NCBI RefSeq assembly: GCF_003430825.1
Contig: NZ_CP024046.1
Span: forward strand, 1 to 64,000
DNA length: 64,000 nt
Direction: 5' to 3'
DNA from: Natrarchaeobaculum sulfurireducens
Lineage (GTDB): Archaea; Halobacteriota; Halobacteria; Halobacteriales; Natrialbaceae
Shown in pieces: positions 47,505 to 56,391 of the stretch (position 1 is its first letter; each line of letters opens with the position of its first letter). Under the pieces are notes generated by a model. The model did no database searches. It saw nothing but the letters and a program-made list of their open reading frames with translations, and was not told the DNA's origin. Both the position numbers and the translations under genes were made by a program.

Positions 47505-48773
47505 GTGTCGAACACCAACCGGACATACGATCTCGTCGTCTGGGGTGCAACTGGCGTCGCCGGCCGTCTCGTCGCCGAATACCTCACCGAACAGTATACG
47601 TCGGACGACCTCTCACTCGCACTCGGCGGTCGCGACGAGACGCGACTTGGAGAACTGGAAGCTACACTCGTAACGCACCGCTCCGGATGGGAAGAACTCC
47701 CAGTCGTCATCGGCGACGCGACTGAGCCGGAGAGTCTGCGTGCTATCGCCGAGGATACCCGTGTCGTCTGTACGACTGTCGGCCCGTACACAACGTATGG
47801 CACGCCGCTCGTCGAGGCGTGTGTCTCGGCCGGAACGGACTACTGTGATCTTACCGGGGAAGTAAACTGGGTTCGAGAGATGATCGACCGGTACCACGAC
47901 GATGCGGTCGATGCGGGCGCTCGTATCGTCCACAGCTGCGGATTCGATTCGATCCCAGCCGATCTCGCTACGTTACTCGCACAGTCCTACGCTATCGACG
48001 AGTTCGGGACACCCTGTGACCTGGTTCGGATCTACCTTGAGGACGGTCGTGGCGGGGTAAGCGGTGGAACGATGTCGAGCGTCGTCGAGGTGTTCAGGGC
48101 CGCCTCCACCGATCCGCTCGCCCGGCAGACGCTTCGGAACCCGTATTCGCTAGCGCCGCCGGGCGAGCGCGATGGCGTCGATCCGGGCGCACAGTCTCTC
48201 CCGAGGAAAGACCCACTACGAGGCGAGTGGACGGCCCCGTCGCCGATGGCGGTCGTGAACGAGCGGGTGATCCGACGAAGTAACGCCCTGCTCGAGTATC
48301 CGTGGGGTCGCGAGTTCGAGTGTACGGAGGTCGCCCCTGTCGGACCTGGGCTCGTCGGTATGATGGGTGCAAGCGCGGTCACAGCCGGCCTCGGATTGAC
48401 GACTGGAGCACTGGCCTTTGGCCCGACGCGGGAGGCGCTCCGTCGCTTTGCGTTCCCCGAGCCGGGCGAGGGACCGACGAGAGAGGAGATCGAGAATGGG
48501 TACTTTAGGATTTGCGTGCTCGGTCGCGGAACTGCCACCGACGGGCCGTTCGTCGTCGAGAGTCGGATCAGCGCCGACCGAGACCCCGGTTATGGTGCGA
48601 CTGCGAAGATGCTAAGTGAGGCCGCGATGTGCCTCGTGAACGAGGATATCGATTCGCCGCTCGCGGGCGGTATTCTCACACCGGCGGCAGCTATCGGTGG
48701 GCCGCTCGCGGACGGGCTGCGCCGGGCGGGACTGATGGTCGAAGTGAGCGAGCGGGTACCCGATCAAACGTAG
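47505..48773 (+). CDS. Saccharopine dehydrogenase-like oxidoreductase (enoyl reductase type)
   Basis: The 422-residue protein has an N-terminal NAD(P)-binding Rossmann motif (LVVWGATGVAGRLVAEYL) and ALGGRDETRL. The middle matches the trans-acting enoyl reductase / saccharopine-dehydrogenase-like family (TDYCDLTGEVNWVREMIDRY, IVHSCGFDSIPADL). The C-terminal part has a glycine-rich hydrophobic stretch. Bacterial relatives reduce lipid precursors; in haloarchaea the substrate is unknown. The start is GTG at 47505 (MSNTNRTYDL). It stands alone. Confidence 0.85.
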   Translation: MSNTNRTYDLVVWGATGVAGRLVAEYLTEQYTSDDLSLALGGRDETRLGELEATLVTHRSGWEELPVVIGDATEPESLRAIAEDTRVVCTTVGPYTTYGTPLVEACVSAGTDYCDLTGEVNWVREMIDRYHDDAVDAGARIVHSCGFDSIPADLATLLAQSYAIDEFGTPCDLVRIYLEDGRGGVSGGTMSSVVEVFRAASTDPLARQTLRNPYSLAPPGERDGVDPGAQSLPRKDPLRGEWTAPSPMAVVNERVIRRSNALLEYPWGREFECTEVAPVGPGLVGMMGASAVTAGLGLTTGALAFGPTREALRRFAFPEPGEGPTREEIENGYFRICVLGRGTATDGPFVVESRISADRDPGYGATAKMLSEAAMCLVNEDIDSPLAGGILTPAAAIGGPLADGLRRAGLMVEVSERVPDQT

Positions 48774-49099
48774 CGAGTGCGGATTCGATCGCCGGGAGTC
48801 AGAGCCAGTCGCCAGGCAGTTCGTCGGCGTGGTTCTTGATCAACTCCAGTAACGGCTGTCTCTCATCGAATTGAGGCCCCTTCTTCACGCTGTTCCTCTT
48901 TTCGTCCCAGTTTATAGGTATGCATGGTCGAGCGCAGTCAAAAACGTTCTATCGATGGAAAACAGACTTCGGCCGACCGGGAAAGTGTATGAGGTGAACA
49001 ACCCCGACCACAAGGGTCGGGGCTTCTTCGTGGTTCCCTCAGATTATCGCTAACACTCCCTGCAACCTTGACGCCTACCCGTTCCAGAGCAAGGCCGTC

Positions 49100-50347
49100 T
49101 CAAGCGGTTACGAGGGATGAGGTCGGGCGGTTCACGCGCCCCGATGCCCACCGTCGCACCTTCCGAACTTGAGGAAGGCTCTTGAGAGTAGGCACATCTA
49201 ACATACACTTCTCCAATCCACGCTTCGCAACGTTCACCGATGCATTCCTATCCGAATGGTCTTGATGACCACACGACTTACACTTGAATCGTTTCCGCCG
49301 TCGATTCGCTCGCTCGGCGTGTTCACACCCAGTCAACGCACAGCCCTGACTCGTGTACTCCGCCTCAACCGAGGCAATTGGAATGCATTCAAACGCTGCT
49401 TTGTACGCGATGAACACTTGTGTTGCGCGGAACGGCATCGCGTGGAGCCGACGATTCATCCGAGTGCCGTAGTCGATTGACTCGCGCATATCCTTGAGGT
49501 CTTCAAGAGCAATACACGGGTCAGGAAACCGCTTCGCAAACTCGACTACAGCCCGAGACAATTTGTGGAGTCTGTCGTGGACAAACCGATACTCCCGGTC
49601 ACGAACCACATTCTTGTACGACGGTTTCCCCGCGTTCTGCATCCGCTTTTTCATCGTGAAATAGCGGTGGCGCTCGGACTTGATTTCGGGGAAGTCGATG
49701 ACGAGTGTGTCGAGAACTCCCGTTTCGTCCATCGCGGTCAACGCGATGTTGTCCTCGTTCACATCCACACCAATCACCGTCTGCGAGTCGGTCTTGTCTC
49801 GAACGGTCTGCGTCTGGTGGGTGACGTTGACGTGGAGTTCAGCACGGCCATCCGGGAACAGAGCTTCAGCCGTCCCTATCTTCCACTCGTCACTCGACAA
49901 CGCGGTTTTCAGCACGTCGAGATGCACCGGGTCGCCAACGACCGTGCCACGAACAGGATTGTACGGTTTCGGAGAGATACGGAACTCAACGTCACCGTCG
50001 TCGGTAAGTGAGAGCGTGTATCCCTCGGTGTGGTTCATCCGCAAGGGATATGGCCCAATTTTGGTGTGACTGGGCATGTTGTAATCGTCGTATTCGTAGT
50101 AGTTCTCCATCGCTTCGAGAGCTTTCTTGACGACCAATTGCGTGTTGTTTTTCACGAGGTTGGCGTCTTGCTCCATCTGGCGACGGATGTCATCCCAGTC
50201 GTCGCCTTGTTTGGCGAGGCGGATGGTGTCGTTGTACACCGAGCGTGATTCCTGCATGGATTCGAAGACCTTTGTCTCGCTCCCCTCCTCGTAAAACTGG
50301 AGTTGGAGTGGGAGGGTTTTCGTAAGATTTTGGTCTTCGATGTCCAT
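49100..50347 (-). CDS. tnpB: RNA-guided nuclease TnpB of the IS200/IS605 element
   Basis: The 415-residue protein has a RuvC core with all three acidic positions: Asp in VIGVDVNEDNIALTA (about 192), Glu in CIALEDLKDMRE (about 285) and Asp in DRNASVNVAKRG. A zinc finger (CALTGC...CKSC) precedes the last. Unlike the TnpB at 40966, the catalytic Glu is present. It follows, by nine bases, a small ribbon-helix-helix gene on the same strand. Start ATG at 50347 (MDIEDQNLTKTL). Confidence 0.9.
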   Translation of the reverse strand: MDIEDQNLTKTLPLQLQFYEEGSETKVFESMQESRSVYNDTIRLAKQGDDWDDIRRQMEQDANLVKNNTQLVVKKALEAMENYYEYDDYNMPSHTKIGPYPLRMNHTEGYTLSLTDDGDVEFRISPKPYNPVRGTVVGDPVHLDVLKTALSSDEWKIGTAEALFPDGRAELHVNVTHQTQTVRDKTDSQTVIGVDVNEDNIALTAMDETGVLDTLVIDFPEIKSERHRYFTMKKRMQNAGKPSYKNVVRDREYRFVHDRLHKLSRAVVEFAKRFPDPCIALEDLKDMRESIDYGTRMNRRLHAMPFRATQVFIAYKAAFECIPIASVEAEYTSQGCALTGCEHAERANRRRKRFKCKSCGHQDHSDRNASVNVAKRGLEKCMLDVPTLKSLPQVRKVRRWASGRVNRPTSSLVTA

Positions 50348-50356
50348 GCGTGGTAC

Positions 50357-50497
50357 TCACTCGGTGTCTTCGTCGTACGTCCACTCTCGGAGGAGTTCGC
50401 GTACGACATCGGCTTTCGTTCGGTCTTCGTCGATGCATTTCTTCGAGAAGTCTTTGTAGAAGTCCTCCTCGAAATCGACGGTGAATCGTCGTGCCAT
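50357..50497 (-). CDS. 46-residue ribbon-helix-helix protein in the IS605 element
   Basis: This small frame, directly upstream of tnpB, encodes MARRFTVDFEEDFYKDFSKK, then CIDEDRTKADVVRELLREW and an acidic end. A short strand with alternating hydrophobic residues followed by two helices is the ribbon-helix-helix (CopG/Arc) pattern. Its stop is nine bases before the tnpB start, so the two are probably co-transcribed. It likely represses the element's divergent promoters. The protein is read directly; the role is inferred. Confidence 0.65.
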   Translation of the reverse strand: MARRFTVDFEEDFYKDFSKKCIDEDRTKADVVRELLREWTYDEDTE

Positions 50498-50559
50498 CTT
50501 GTTTGCAGTAGATAATTATTAACACATCAACTTAAATGTTGTTACGTCGTCCAGTGTGT

Positions 50560-50958
50560 ATGGAGGCGACTCGCTCGAACCACACAGTGTACAATATCAA
50601 CTATCATTTCGTGTGGTGCCCCCGGTATCGGCACTCGTTTCTCAACCACGTTGCGGATACACTGGAATCTGAGTTCCATGCCATTATCGAACGGAACGAC
50701 TACGAGTTGCGGTCGTTGCATATCTCTCCCGACCATGTTCATGTGTTCTTGGGAGCGCACCCGAAACACTCACCGAGCGAAATCGTGTCGAGGTTAAAGA
50801 GCGTGACGGCCCGGAGATTGTGGTCAGACTATCCCGAAGTGATGCGGTCGTTATACTGGGGAGGGGGGTGTTGGGAGCGTTCGTTCTACGTGGGGACGGC
50901 GGGTGAGGTAAGCCGAGAAACGATTGAACAGTATATCAATCGTAGTGAGCATGTGTAG
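50560..50958 (+). CDS. tnpA: IS200/IS605 TnpA, Y1 HUH transposase
   Basis: This 132-residue single-strand DNA transposase has the HUH motif in SPDHVHVFLGAHP and the catalytic Tyr in TIEQYINRSEH near the C-terminus. The first strand (YNINYHFVWCPRYRH) is typical. The ATG at 50560 gives the standard length; the frame opens 24 bases earlier. It is divergent from tnpB and intact, so it might also mobilise the tnpA-less relics in this window. Confidence 0.9.
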   Translation: MEATRSNHTVYNINYHFVWCPRYRHSFLNHVADTLESEFHAIIERNDYELRSLHISPDHVHVFLGAHPKHSPSEIVSRLKSVTARRLWSDYPEVMRSLYWGGGCWERSFYVGTAGEVSRETIEQYINRSEHV

Positions 50959-51026
50959 TCCTTCGACGGGCTTTACCCCCGACCTCAAGGGTCGGGGTTC
51001 TCGCCCTGCACCGCCTATAGAACCGT

Positions 51027-51659
51027 ATGAGACTGCTCACGAAGGCTGCCATCCTCGGTAGTGGTGTGGCACTTGCGGGGTGGATTGGATGGGGGCTCTA
51101 TTCGACCAGAGGCACAAAGACCGTGCCGTATGAACGGCTGCGAACGCTAGATGGCGGTGAACTCCGTCAGTATCCCCAAACGGTTCTCGTCGAAACCTCG
51201 GCACCGAATCAGCGGATCGCGTTTCGACGACTCTTCAACTACATCTCCGGAGCCAACCAGCGTGATGAGTCGATCCCGATGACTGCCCCCGTCGAAACTC
51301 AAAGCGAGGATTCGATCCCGATGACTGCCCCCGTCCGGTCAGCGGTGACCAACACTGACGCTGATTCGGTTCGGATGGCGTTCTATCTGCCCGCAGAATA
51401 TAGCCCTGAAACTGCACCAGAACCGACTGAAGCGCACGTTTCGCTCGTCACAGAGCCACGGAAAGCCGTTGCTGTGGATCAATTTTCTTGGTGGACCCCC
51501 GAGTGGCGGGTCGCACGGCGGACGCGGAAGCTTCTGTCCACGCTCGACCGGGAAGGTATGGAACCGCAAGGCGACCCCTATCTGCTCCGATACAATGATC
51601 CGTGGACGCCCCCGTTCATGCGACGGAACGAAATCGCGGTAGAAGTCCTACCAACCTAG
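51027..51659 (+). CDS. SOUL-family haem-binding-like protein
   Basis: The 210-residue protein has an N-terminal membrane anchor or signal (LLTKAAILGSGVALAGWIGWGLY) and a SOUL/HEBP domain (about 38-208; VPYERLRTLDGGELRQYP, then IPMTAPV). SIPMTAPV occurs twice, ten residues apart; most members have it once. The C-terminus has FSWWTPEWR and PFMRRNEIAVEV. Archaeal roles are unclear; haem binding is a possible but unproven property. The gene starts 30 bases after the hairpin end of the IS605 element. Confidence 0.88.
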   Translation: MRLLTKAAILGSGVALAGWIGWGLYSTRGTKTVPYERLRTLDGGELRQYPQTVLVETSAPNQRIAFRRLFNYISGANQRDESIPMTAPVETQSEDSIPMTAPVRSAVTNTDADSVRMAFYLPAEYSPETAPEPTEAHVSLVTEPRKAVAVDQFSWWTPEWRVARRTRKLLSTLDREGMEPQGDPYLLRYNDPWTPPFMRRNEIAVEVLPT

Positions 51660-51807
51660 CGCTGTGTAGCCAGCAGCTCCTGAATGAAATACTTCGGCTC
51701 CGTCAGATAGGCGCTGCTGACTATAGAGCATAGATGCAGCGAACTGCCTTCGTTTATTTTGACCAACAGCTACGACGAACCGACGAACGTGCGTTGATCA
51801 AGATTGG

Positions 51808-52368
51808 TCAGGCTAATAGATCGAGTCGATCGAGGCGCGAGGAGATTACATCGAGTGCGTGGTCCGCTTCCGCGGGTTCTTTTGCTCCAGTGACGACAAC
51901 TTTGCCGCTACCGAAGATGAGAGTAACCACGTCGGGATCGTCCAGCCGATAGACGAGACCCGGGAACTGCTCGGGTTCGTATTCGATATTTTCGAGACCG
52001 AAGCCAATGGCGGTGGCGTGCAGATTGACTGGACAGTCCAGATCGCCAGTCGAGACAATATTCTGGATGACGATCTCAGGATTGGACGGAACGTCGATAC
52101 CCAGACCACGAAGTTCATCAAACACGATATCAAGACTCTCGTAGACGTCGTCAGTACTTTTCGTGCCCGTGCAAACGATCTTACCTGTTCGGAAGATCAA
52201 AGAGGCGGATTTCGGGTTCTGTGTCCGATAAACCGCCCCGGGGAACTTCTCTCGGTCGTAGTCCGTTCTGTCAAGGTCTTCGGCGACCGATTCGAGGTCG
52301 AGTTCTTGACTGACCCCAGTCGAAGCGACGATATTCTCTATCGTGGGAGAGGATTCTAAATTGGACAT
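51808..52368 (-). CDS. tbp: TATA-box-binding protein (TBP)
   Basis: This 186-residue general transcription factor has two direct repeats: first IVASTGVSQELDLESVAEDL with FPGAVYR and ASLIFRTGKIVCTGTKS, second IVSTGDLDCPVNLHATAIG with FPGLVYR and TLIFGSGKVVVTGAK. The length is normal. The ATG at 52368 (MSNLESSPTIENI) is preferred over one nine codons earlier. Haloarchaea often have several TBPs; one lying between mobile elements is likely an auxiliary paralogue. Confidence 0.95.
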   Translation of the reverse strand: MSNLESSPTIENIVASTGVSQELDLESVAEDLDRTDYDREKFPGAVYRTQNPKSASLIFRTGKIVCTGTKSTDDVYESLDIVFDELRGLGIDVPSNPEIVIQNIVSTGDLDCPVNLHATAIGFGLENIEYEPEQFPGLVYRLDDPDVVTLIFGSGKVVVTGAKEPAEADHALDVISSRLDRLDLLA

Positions 52369-52867
52369 GCCTACGCTAAACGTCGATTTTACCAACGAAG
52401 TAGCTGGCTATTTTCTATTTGAGTGCCACAAACCGAAACACTAATCGTTCATTTATTTTAACCAGCGAGTTTCACCACCAAGGGACCGGTATCGACTGTT
52501 TCCTGTGTTTAGATCATACAATATCGCTGTGCAACGTTGAGTCAGTGATTTGGCGCGCTGTTCGCGATAGTTATCAGAAATATTGATTACCCCTTCGTTA
52601 TTTTCTTGACCTGTACTTAACGATCACTACACTCTCAGATTGGTGCTCAGTCTGTACCACATTCGCGCGTTGAGTTCAGCACGGATTGTTCTAACTGCTC
52701 AGCTTTTGTCAGGAGTGGCGTGACTAACTCAGAGCATGAGGGCGCAGTAAAAAGGAGTCCCTTTTGACGGTTCATTGGTCACAGGTAGGCACTGCAAAAC
52801 TTACCGAGATTATATAAGATAGCTATACGTTACTTCAGCTCGATTAGTTGCTAAACTGGGTGAAAAT
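52369..52867. other. Intergenic region between TBP gene and IS1182 element
   Basis: About 500 AT-richer bases hold the TBP promoter (taaaatcg about 20-30 bases before its start), one copy of the short dispersed repeat (52657-52683) and the left end of the IS1182-type element, whose exact border I could not define. Confidence 0.4.
52657..52683 (+). repeat. Dispersed short repeat, copy 1
   Basis: accacattcgcgcgttgagttcagcac resembles the sequences at 55708-55733 and 57900-57926 (shared: cacattcgcgc, then t/g-rich bases, then ttcagca). Confidence 0.45.
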
Positions 52868-54637
52868 GTGTTTAGGGAAAACTACGAACATCAGCAGGAG
52901 AAGCTCTTTTCGCCCGTCAAAGACCTTCCTACTGGACCGAAGAAGAAATTGCGAAATCACTGGTCTACCCATTTTTACGAACACGTCTTCACTCAGATAG
53001 ATGAGAGAACGTTCGGACGGCTATACCATGGCGGGTATAGCCGTCCGAACAAGCCAGTCAACGAGTTGGTTTCGCTGGAGATTATCAAGCACCTGCTTGG
53101 ACTGTCCGATAAGCAGCTCGAACATGCCTATCTGTTCGATTTTCGCGTCCGAAACGCCCTGGGTAAAGAAACACTCGGCGACAATATCTGTGCGAAGACG
53201 TTCACGAATTTCCGCCGACGGTTGATGGAGTACGAGGAAGAAACCGGTCGAGACCTGTTGCACGAGGTTTTCCAGGATCACCGAAGTTACATCCAAGACG
53301 AGTTCGAGATTGACGCCAGCACCCAGCGGATGGATTCAACGTTTATCGAGGCTAACGTCAAGCAACTCTCTCGAATCGACCTCATCGCTAAAGTCGTTCA
53401 CAACTTCCTGGACGATCTCCCTGACGAGATCGTCCAGGAACTTCCGGCTGGTCTAGACGAATTCGCCGACACGGAGAACCTGGAACTGTCCTATGAACTG
53501 GACCCAGGTGAGGTTGGGTCGACCATGGAAACGCTCATCGAGCACGCTGTCTGGTTAATCGACGCGTTCGAAGCGGAGGAAAACTACGCTGAACTGGAGA
53601 GCTTTGCTCATCTCCAGCAAGTCCTCGACGAACAGTGCTACCGCATTCCTGATCTCGAAGATGATCACCGTGAGCACGATGAAGACGAGGATGACGACCA
53701 TCCCGGTGACTCGCCGTCACCGGGATGGGAACCACTCAGAACGTTCACATCCAGCGAAGATGAGCCAAGCCACGAGCAGGCGACCGATGAGCCAGCTCAG
53801 CCCGATGAGGACGGTTCCGAGCACGATCGCGTTGGGCTGAAAGAACCTGATGAGATCAGTAGCGGTTCGATACAAAATCCGCATGACGTGGACGCGACTC
53901 ACCGCCGAAAGGGCGGTGAGTCGTACTGCGGGTATAAAGCGAACGTCGCCGAGACCTGTGATGCGGAAAACCCGTTTCGCCTGATCACGACGATTCGCGT
54001 TGACACGAACAATACAGCCGATGGCGACCTGTTAGCCGAAGACGTCCCAGAATTGCCAGAAGAGACCGGGTTAACTGATCTCCTCGTCGACGGCGGCTAC
54101 ATGCACAAAGAAGTGGAGGCGTGCTGCGGTGTTCACGGGATCACGCAGCACTTCACAGGACTAACGGGGCAGCCCCCGCCTGCGGAGAAGTTGTCGCTAG
54201 CAGAAGCAGAGTGGGATGAGCATCGAATGGTTGCGTGTCCTGCCGGACACGAACCATTCGAGCAGCGATACATGCCCGAGAGTGGTCGTATCTCAGGACG
54301 AATGGGCAAAGAGTTCTGTGAAGGCTGTCCACACAAGGAGACCTGTTTCGTCAAGGAGAAAGAGGAGTTCTACAGTTACGGCTTCTACGAGCGAAAATTA
54401 GCCCTCGCCCACCGACGCAAGCGGTTGGACGATCCGGCAGAGAAGGAGTTTCTGAATTTACGCGCTGGAGCTGAGTCGTTGGTCAATGAGGTGTATCACC
54501 AGGACGGGGAGAAAACACGGTTCACAGGGACGATCAAGGTGAAGAACGCGTCGATAGCGAAAGCTATCGGGACGAATCTCAAGCGAGCCTCACGATTCTT
54601 GGAATCGGAGGCGAAGCAGGAGCATTCAGCCGGATAA
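52868..54637 (+). CDS. IS1182-family DDE transposase
   Basis: The 589-residue transposase has the N-terminal DUF772-type helix-turn-helix (KPVNELVSLEIIKHLLGLSD, then FDFRVRNALG). First catalytic Asp is in TQRMDSTFIEANV and second in DLLVDGGYMHK; a Glu in RAGAESLVNEVYHQ completes DDE. A zinc-finger-like stretch (FCEGCPHKETCF) lies between them. An extra acidic region (about 265-335, DDHREHDEDEDDDHPGD) separates the halves. The start is GTG at 52868; an ATG two bases before is out of frame. It appears intact. Confidence 0.85.
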   Translation: MFRENYEHQQEKLFSPVKDLPTGPKKKLRNHWSTHFYEHVFTQIDERTFGRLYHGGYSRPNKPVNELVSLEIIKHLLGLSDKQLEHAYLFDFRVRNALGKETLGDNICAKTFTNFRRRLMEYEEETGRDLLHEVFQDHRSYIQDEFEIDASTQRMDSTFIEANVKQLSRIDLIAKVVHNFLDDLPDEIVQELPAGLDEFADTENLELSYELDPGEVGSTMETLIEHAVWLIDAFEAEENYAELESFAHLQQVLDEQCYRIPDLEDDHREHDEDEDDDHPGDSPSPGWEPLRTFTSSEDEPSHEQATDEPAQPDEDGSEHDRVGLKEPDEISSGSIQNPHDVDATHRRKGGESYCGYKANVAETCDAENPFRLITTIRVDTNNTADGDLLAEDVPELPEETGLTDLLVDGGYMHKEVEACCGVHGITQHFTGLTGQPPPAEKLSLAEAEWDEHRMVACPAGHEPFEQRYMPESGRISGRMGKEFCEGCPHKETCFVKEKEEFYSYGFYERKLALAHRRKRLDDPAEKEFLNLRAGAESLVNEVYHQDGEKTRFTGTIKVKNASIAKAIGTNLKRASRFLESEAKQEHSAG

Positions 54638-54901
54638 CCGGAATAGAAGGATTTTTTCTCGGCCCGAGTGCTGGTTTCATCGAGTTGGTAAGCGATTCAA
54701 TAGATCTCTTGGAAGAACTCACTCGGGGTGTTCCCTGCGGAACACCCCTTTCTCCTGTGCCGTCAGAGCATAGATCCAGCAAATTAATCTCATTCATTCC
54801 AACACAACTGCGACGAATATACTGGTCAATGGACTTGATTTCAATCATTAAGACTGGTTATATCAGAAAACATTTATCTATAACCCGTACATCTCCTATG
54901 A

Positions 54902-55639
54902 GTGAAATTACACAAAGGGATACTACTGCTCGCAATCGTTGTGGCAGTACTTCTCCCAATGAGCGTCTTGGCCTCTGGGCCCTACCATCAACCATACGAA
55001 GACCCAGATCTTGCGGTAGAGTACGCGGTCGCTCACGAATCAACCGAAGCGTTCAATCAAACCTTACAGGAGACTCACTTGAGCGAAGACAACCCAACTC
55101 AAGTGGCCGGCCTTTCGTCTGAAACCCAACGCGCTTTCAACGAGATGAAAGCTCAACCAGTTGAGTCAGATTCTCTATCAGGTTCTGGCTGGCAATATGG
55201 TGATATTACAGTATGCGTCGAGCTGATGCTTGCATGTGATGAGTACACAGAGCAGCCAGATTTCCCAACTACTGCTAAAATCACACTTGATACGGTGCAC
55301 TCTGCATTTTTCACTGTTGTTGAACACGATGACGAACTGTACGTGGTAAAGCAAATTCATTCTCTAGCTCCTGCGATGCACATCGGACCAAGTATAGATG
55401 CCTTCGTAACGGCAGCACTGTTTGCTGCATACGGGTTATTCATTGGCGGATTCACCTATTTTAGAGGCGAGTCGCACCCACTGCTATCACTTGGATTCAT
55501 AGGATACGGTATGTCGTTTATTATTTGGCCATATCTTATAGTCTATACAAATATTGACGGCTCTCCTATCAAGCCTGTTGCTGGTGGACTAGTGATCGGA
55601 ATAGCCTATTTAGCTATATCAAGGGGCTTTGACCGATAG
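54902..55639 (+). CDS. Unrecognised exported membrane protein
   Basis: The 245-residue protein starts at GTG 54902 with a signal peptide (GILLLAIVVAVLLPMSVLAS). An outside domain of about 125 residues has two Cys in VCVELMLACDE that could form a disulphide. About four membrane helices close it (FVTAALFAAYGLFIGGFTYF onward). It is less GC-rich and less acidic than its neighbours, suggesting transfer. It sits alone between two insertion sequences. I do not recognise a family. Confidence 0.6.
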   Translation: MKLHKGILLLAIVVAVLLPMSVLASGPYHQPYEDPDLAVEYAVAHESTEAFNQTLQETHLSEDNPTQVAGLSSETQRAFNEMKAQPVESDSLSGSGWQYGDITVCVELMLACDEYTEQPDFPTTAKITLDTVHSAFFTVVEHDDELYVVKQIHSLAPAMHIGPSIDAFVTAALFAAYGLFIGGFTYFRGESHPLLSLGFIGYGMSFIIWPYLIVYTNIDGSPIKPVAGGLVIGIAYLAISRGFDR

Positions 55640-55707
55640 CGAACGTACTGGTAACTGATTCTTCTGTACTGAGGACCACTACCTTTGCAAACAGAGATAG
55701 ACCTCGT

Positions 55708-55733
55708 GCGACATTCGCGCTATAGATTCAGCA
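55708..55733 (+). repeat. Dispersed short repeat, copy 2
   Basis: gcgacattcgcgctatagattcagca matches the copies at 52657 and 57900. Confidence 0.5.
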
Positions 55734-55830
55734 GACGCTCGTCAACCTATCCGGAGAACGTCAGAACCGGCCTGCTGCATAGAGAGGATGGGCTTTGTTT
55801 ATAGTGATGCAGATGTATTTTTACCGTTCA

Positions 55831-56391
55831 TCAGGGACACAGATAATTCCAGATGTTTGGTTCGTTGATCTGTGAGATTCCTCTCGCTAGATGTTGTTTC
55901 AGCCTCGGGAGATCTGGGATCAACCGATGTTTGAACCACTCGTTTAGCTGATCCCAGCAACCTTCGACAGGGTTCAGCTCGGGGAGTTTCGACGGAAAGT
56001 ACCACACTTCGAGGCCGTCTCCACGCACGCAGGCGACCGAACTGTCTCCGACAGTTTCGGTCGCCCGCTCACCACTAACGTGTTCCCACAGATCCCGTGC
56101 ATAGAAGTACCCTGCCCGGTCAAGAAATACCACTAACTCCTCCCCAAACTTCTCTTTCAACGCTTCTAACAGCCGAATCCCGTGAAATCTGTTCAGGTTT
56201 TCTTCCGTCCAGAAGTAGAAGCTGTCACCGTCGTCGGTGACAGCGCCGAGCACTGTCACCTTCTTCCAAGAGTTCGAGGTCTCTATTGTTGGATTCGAGC
56301 CAATCGGATACCACCCACGTCGTTGAACCGTCCCGACTCGCTTGGTGAACTGATCAACGACAACGACAGTCTTCTCGCTCAGTTCGGGCCG
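55831..56391 (-). CDS. IS630 transposase catalytic part, -1 frame
   Basis: This 186-residue frame continues the transposase after the slippery site at 56391-56397. First catalytic Asp is in TVVVVDQFTKR, second in VVFLDRAGYF, and Glu in LNPVEGCWDQLNEW, the DDE order of IS630. The first internal ATG (56259, MTVLG) would omit the first catalytic Asp, so expression by frameshift from the upstream frame is more sensible. The fused product would be about 357 residues, normal for the family. Confidence 0.75.
   Translation of the reverse strand, partial: RPELSEKTVVVVDQFTKRVGTVQRRGWYPIGSNPTIETSNSWKKVTVLGAVTDDGDSFYFWTEENLNRFHGIRLLEALKEKFGEELVVFLDRAGYFYARDLWEHVSGERATETVGDSSVACVRGDGLEVWYFPSKLPELNPVEGCWDQLNEWFKHRLIPDLPRLKQHLARGISQINEPNIWNYLCP

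Larger units (their letters stand above)
49002..50997. mobile_element. Complete IS200/IS605-family element with tnpA, tnpB and RHH gene
   Basis: The same 8-bp stem hairpin (ccccgacc, 5-base loop, ggtcgggg) occurs at both ends, 49002-49022 and 50977-50997. Between them, tnpB and a small ribbon-helix-helix gene run on the minus strand and tnpA on the plus strand, in divergent arrangement. Lack of terminal inverted repeats and of a target duplication fits this family. The tnpB guide RNA would span the left hairpin. True borders lie a few bases outside the hairpins. Confidence 0.8.
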
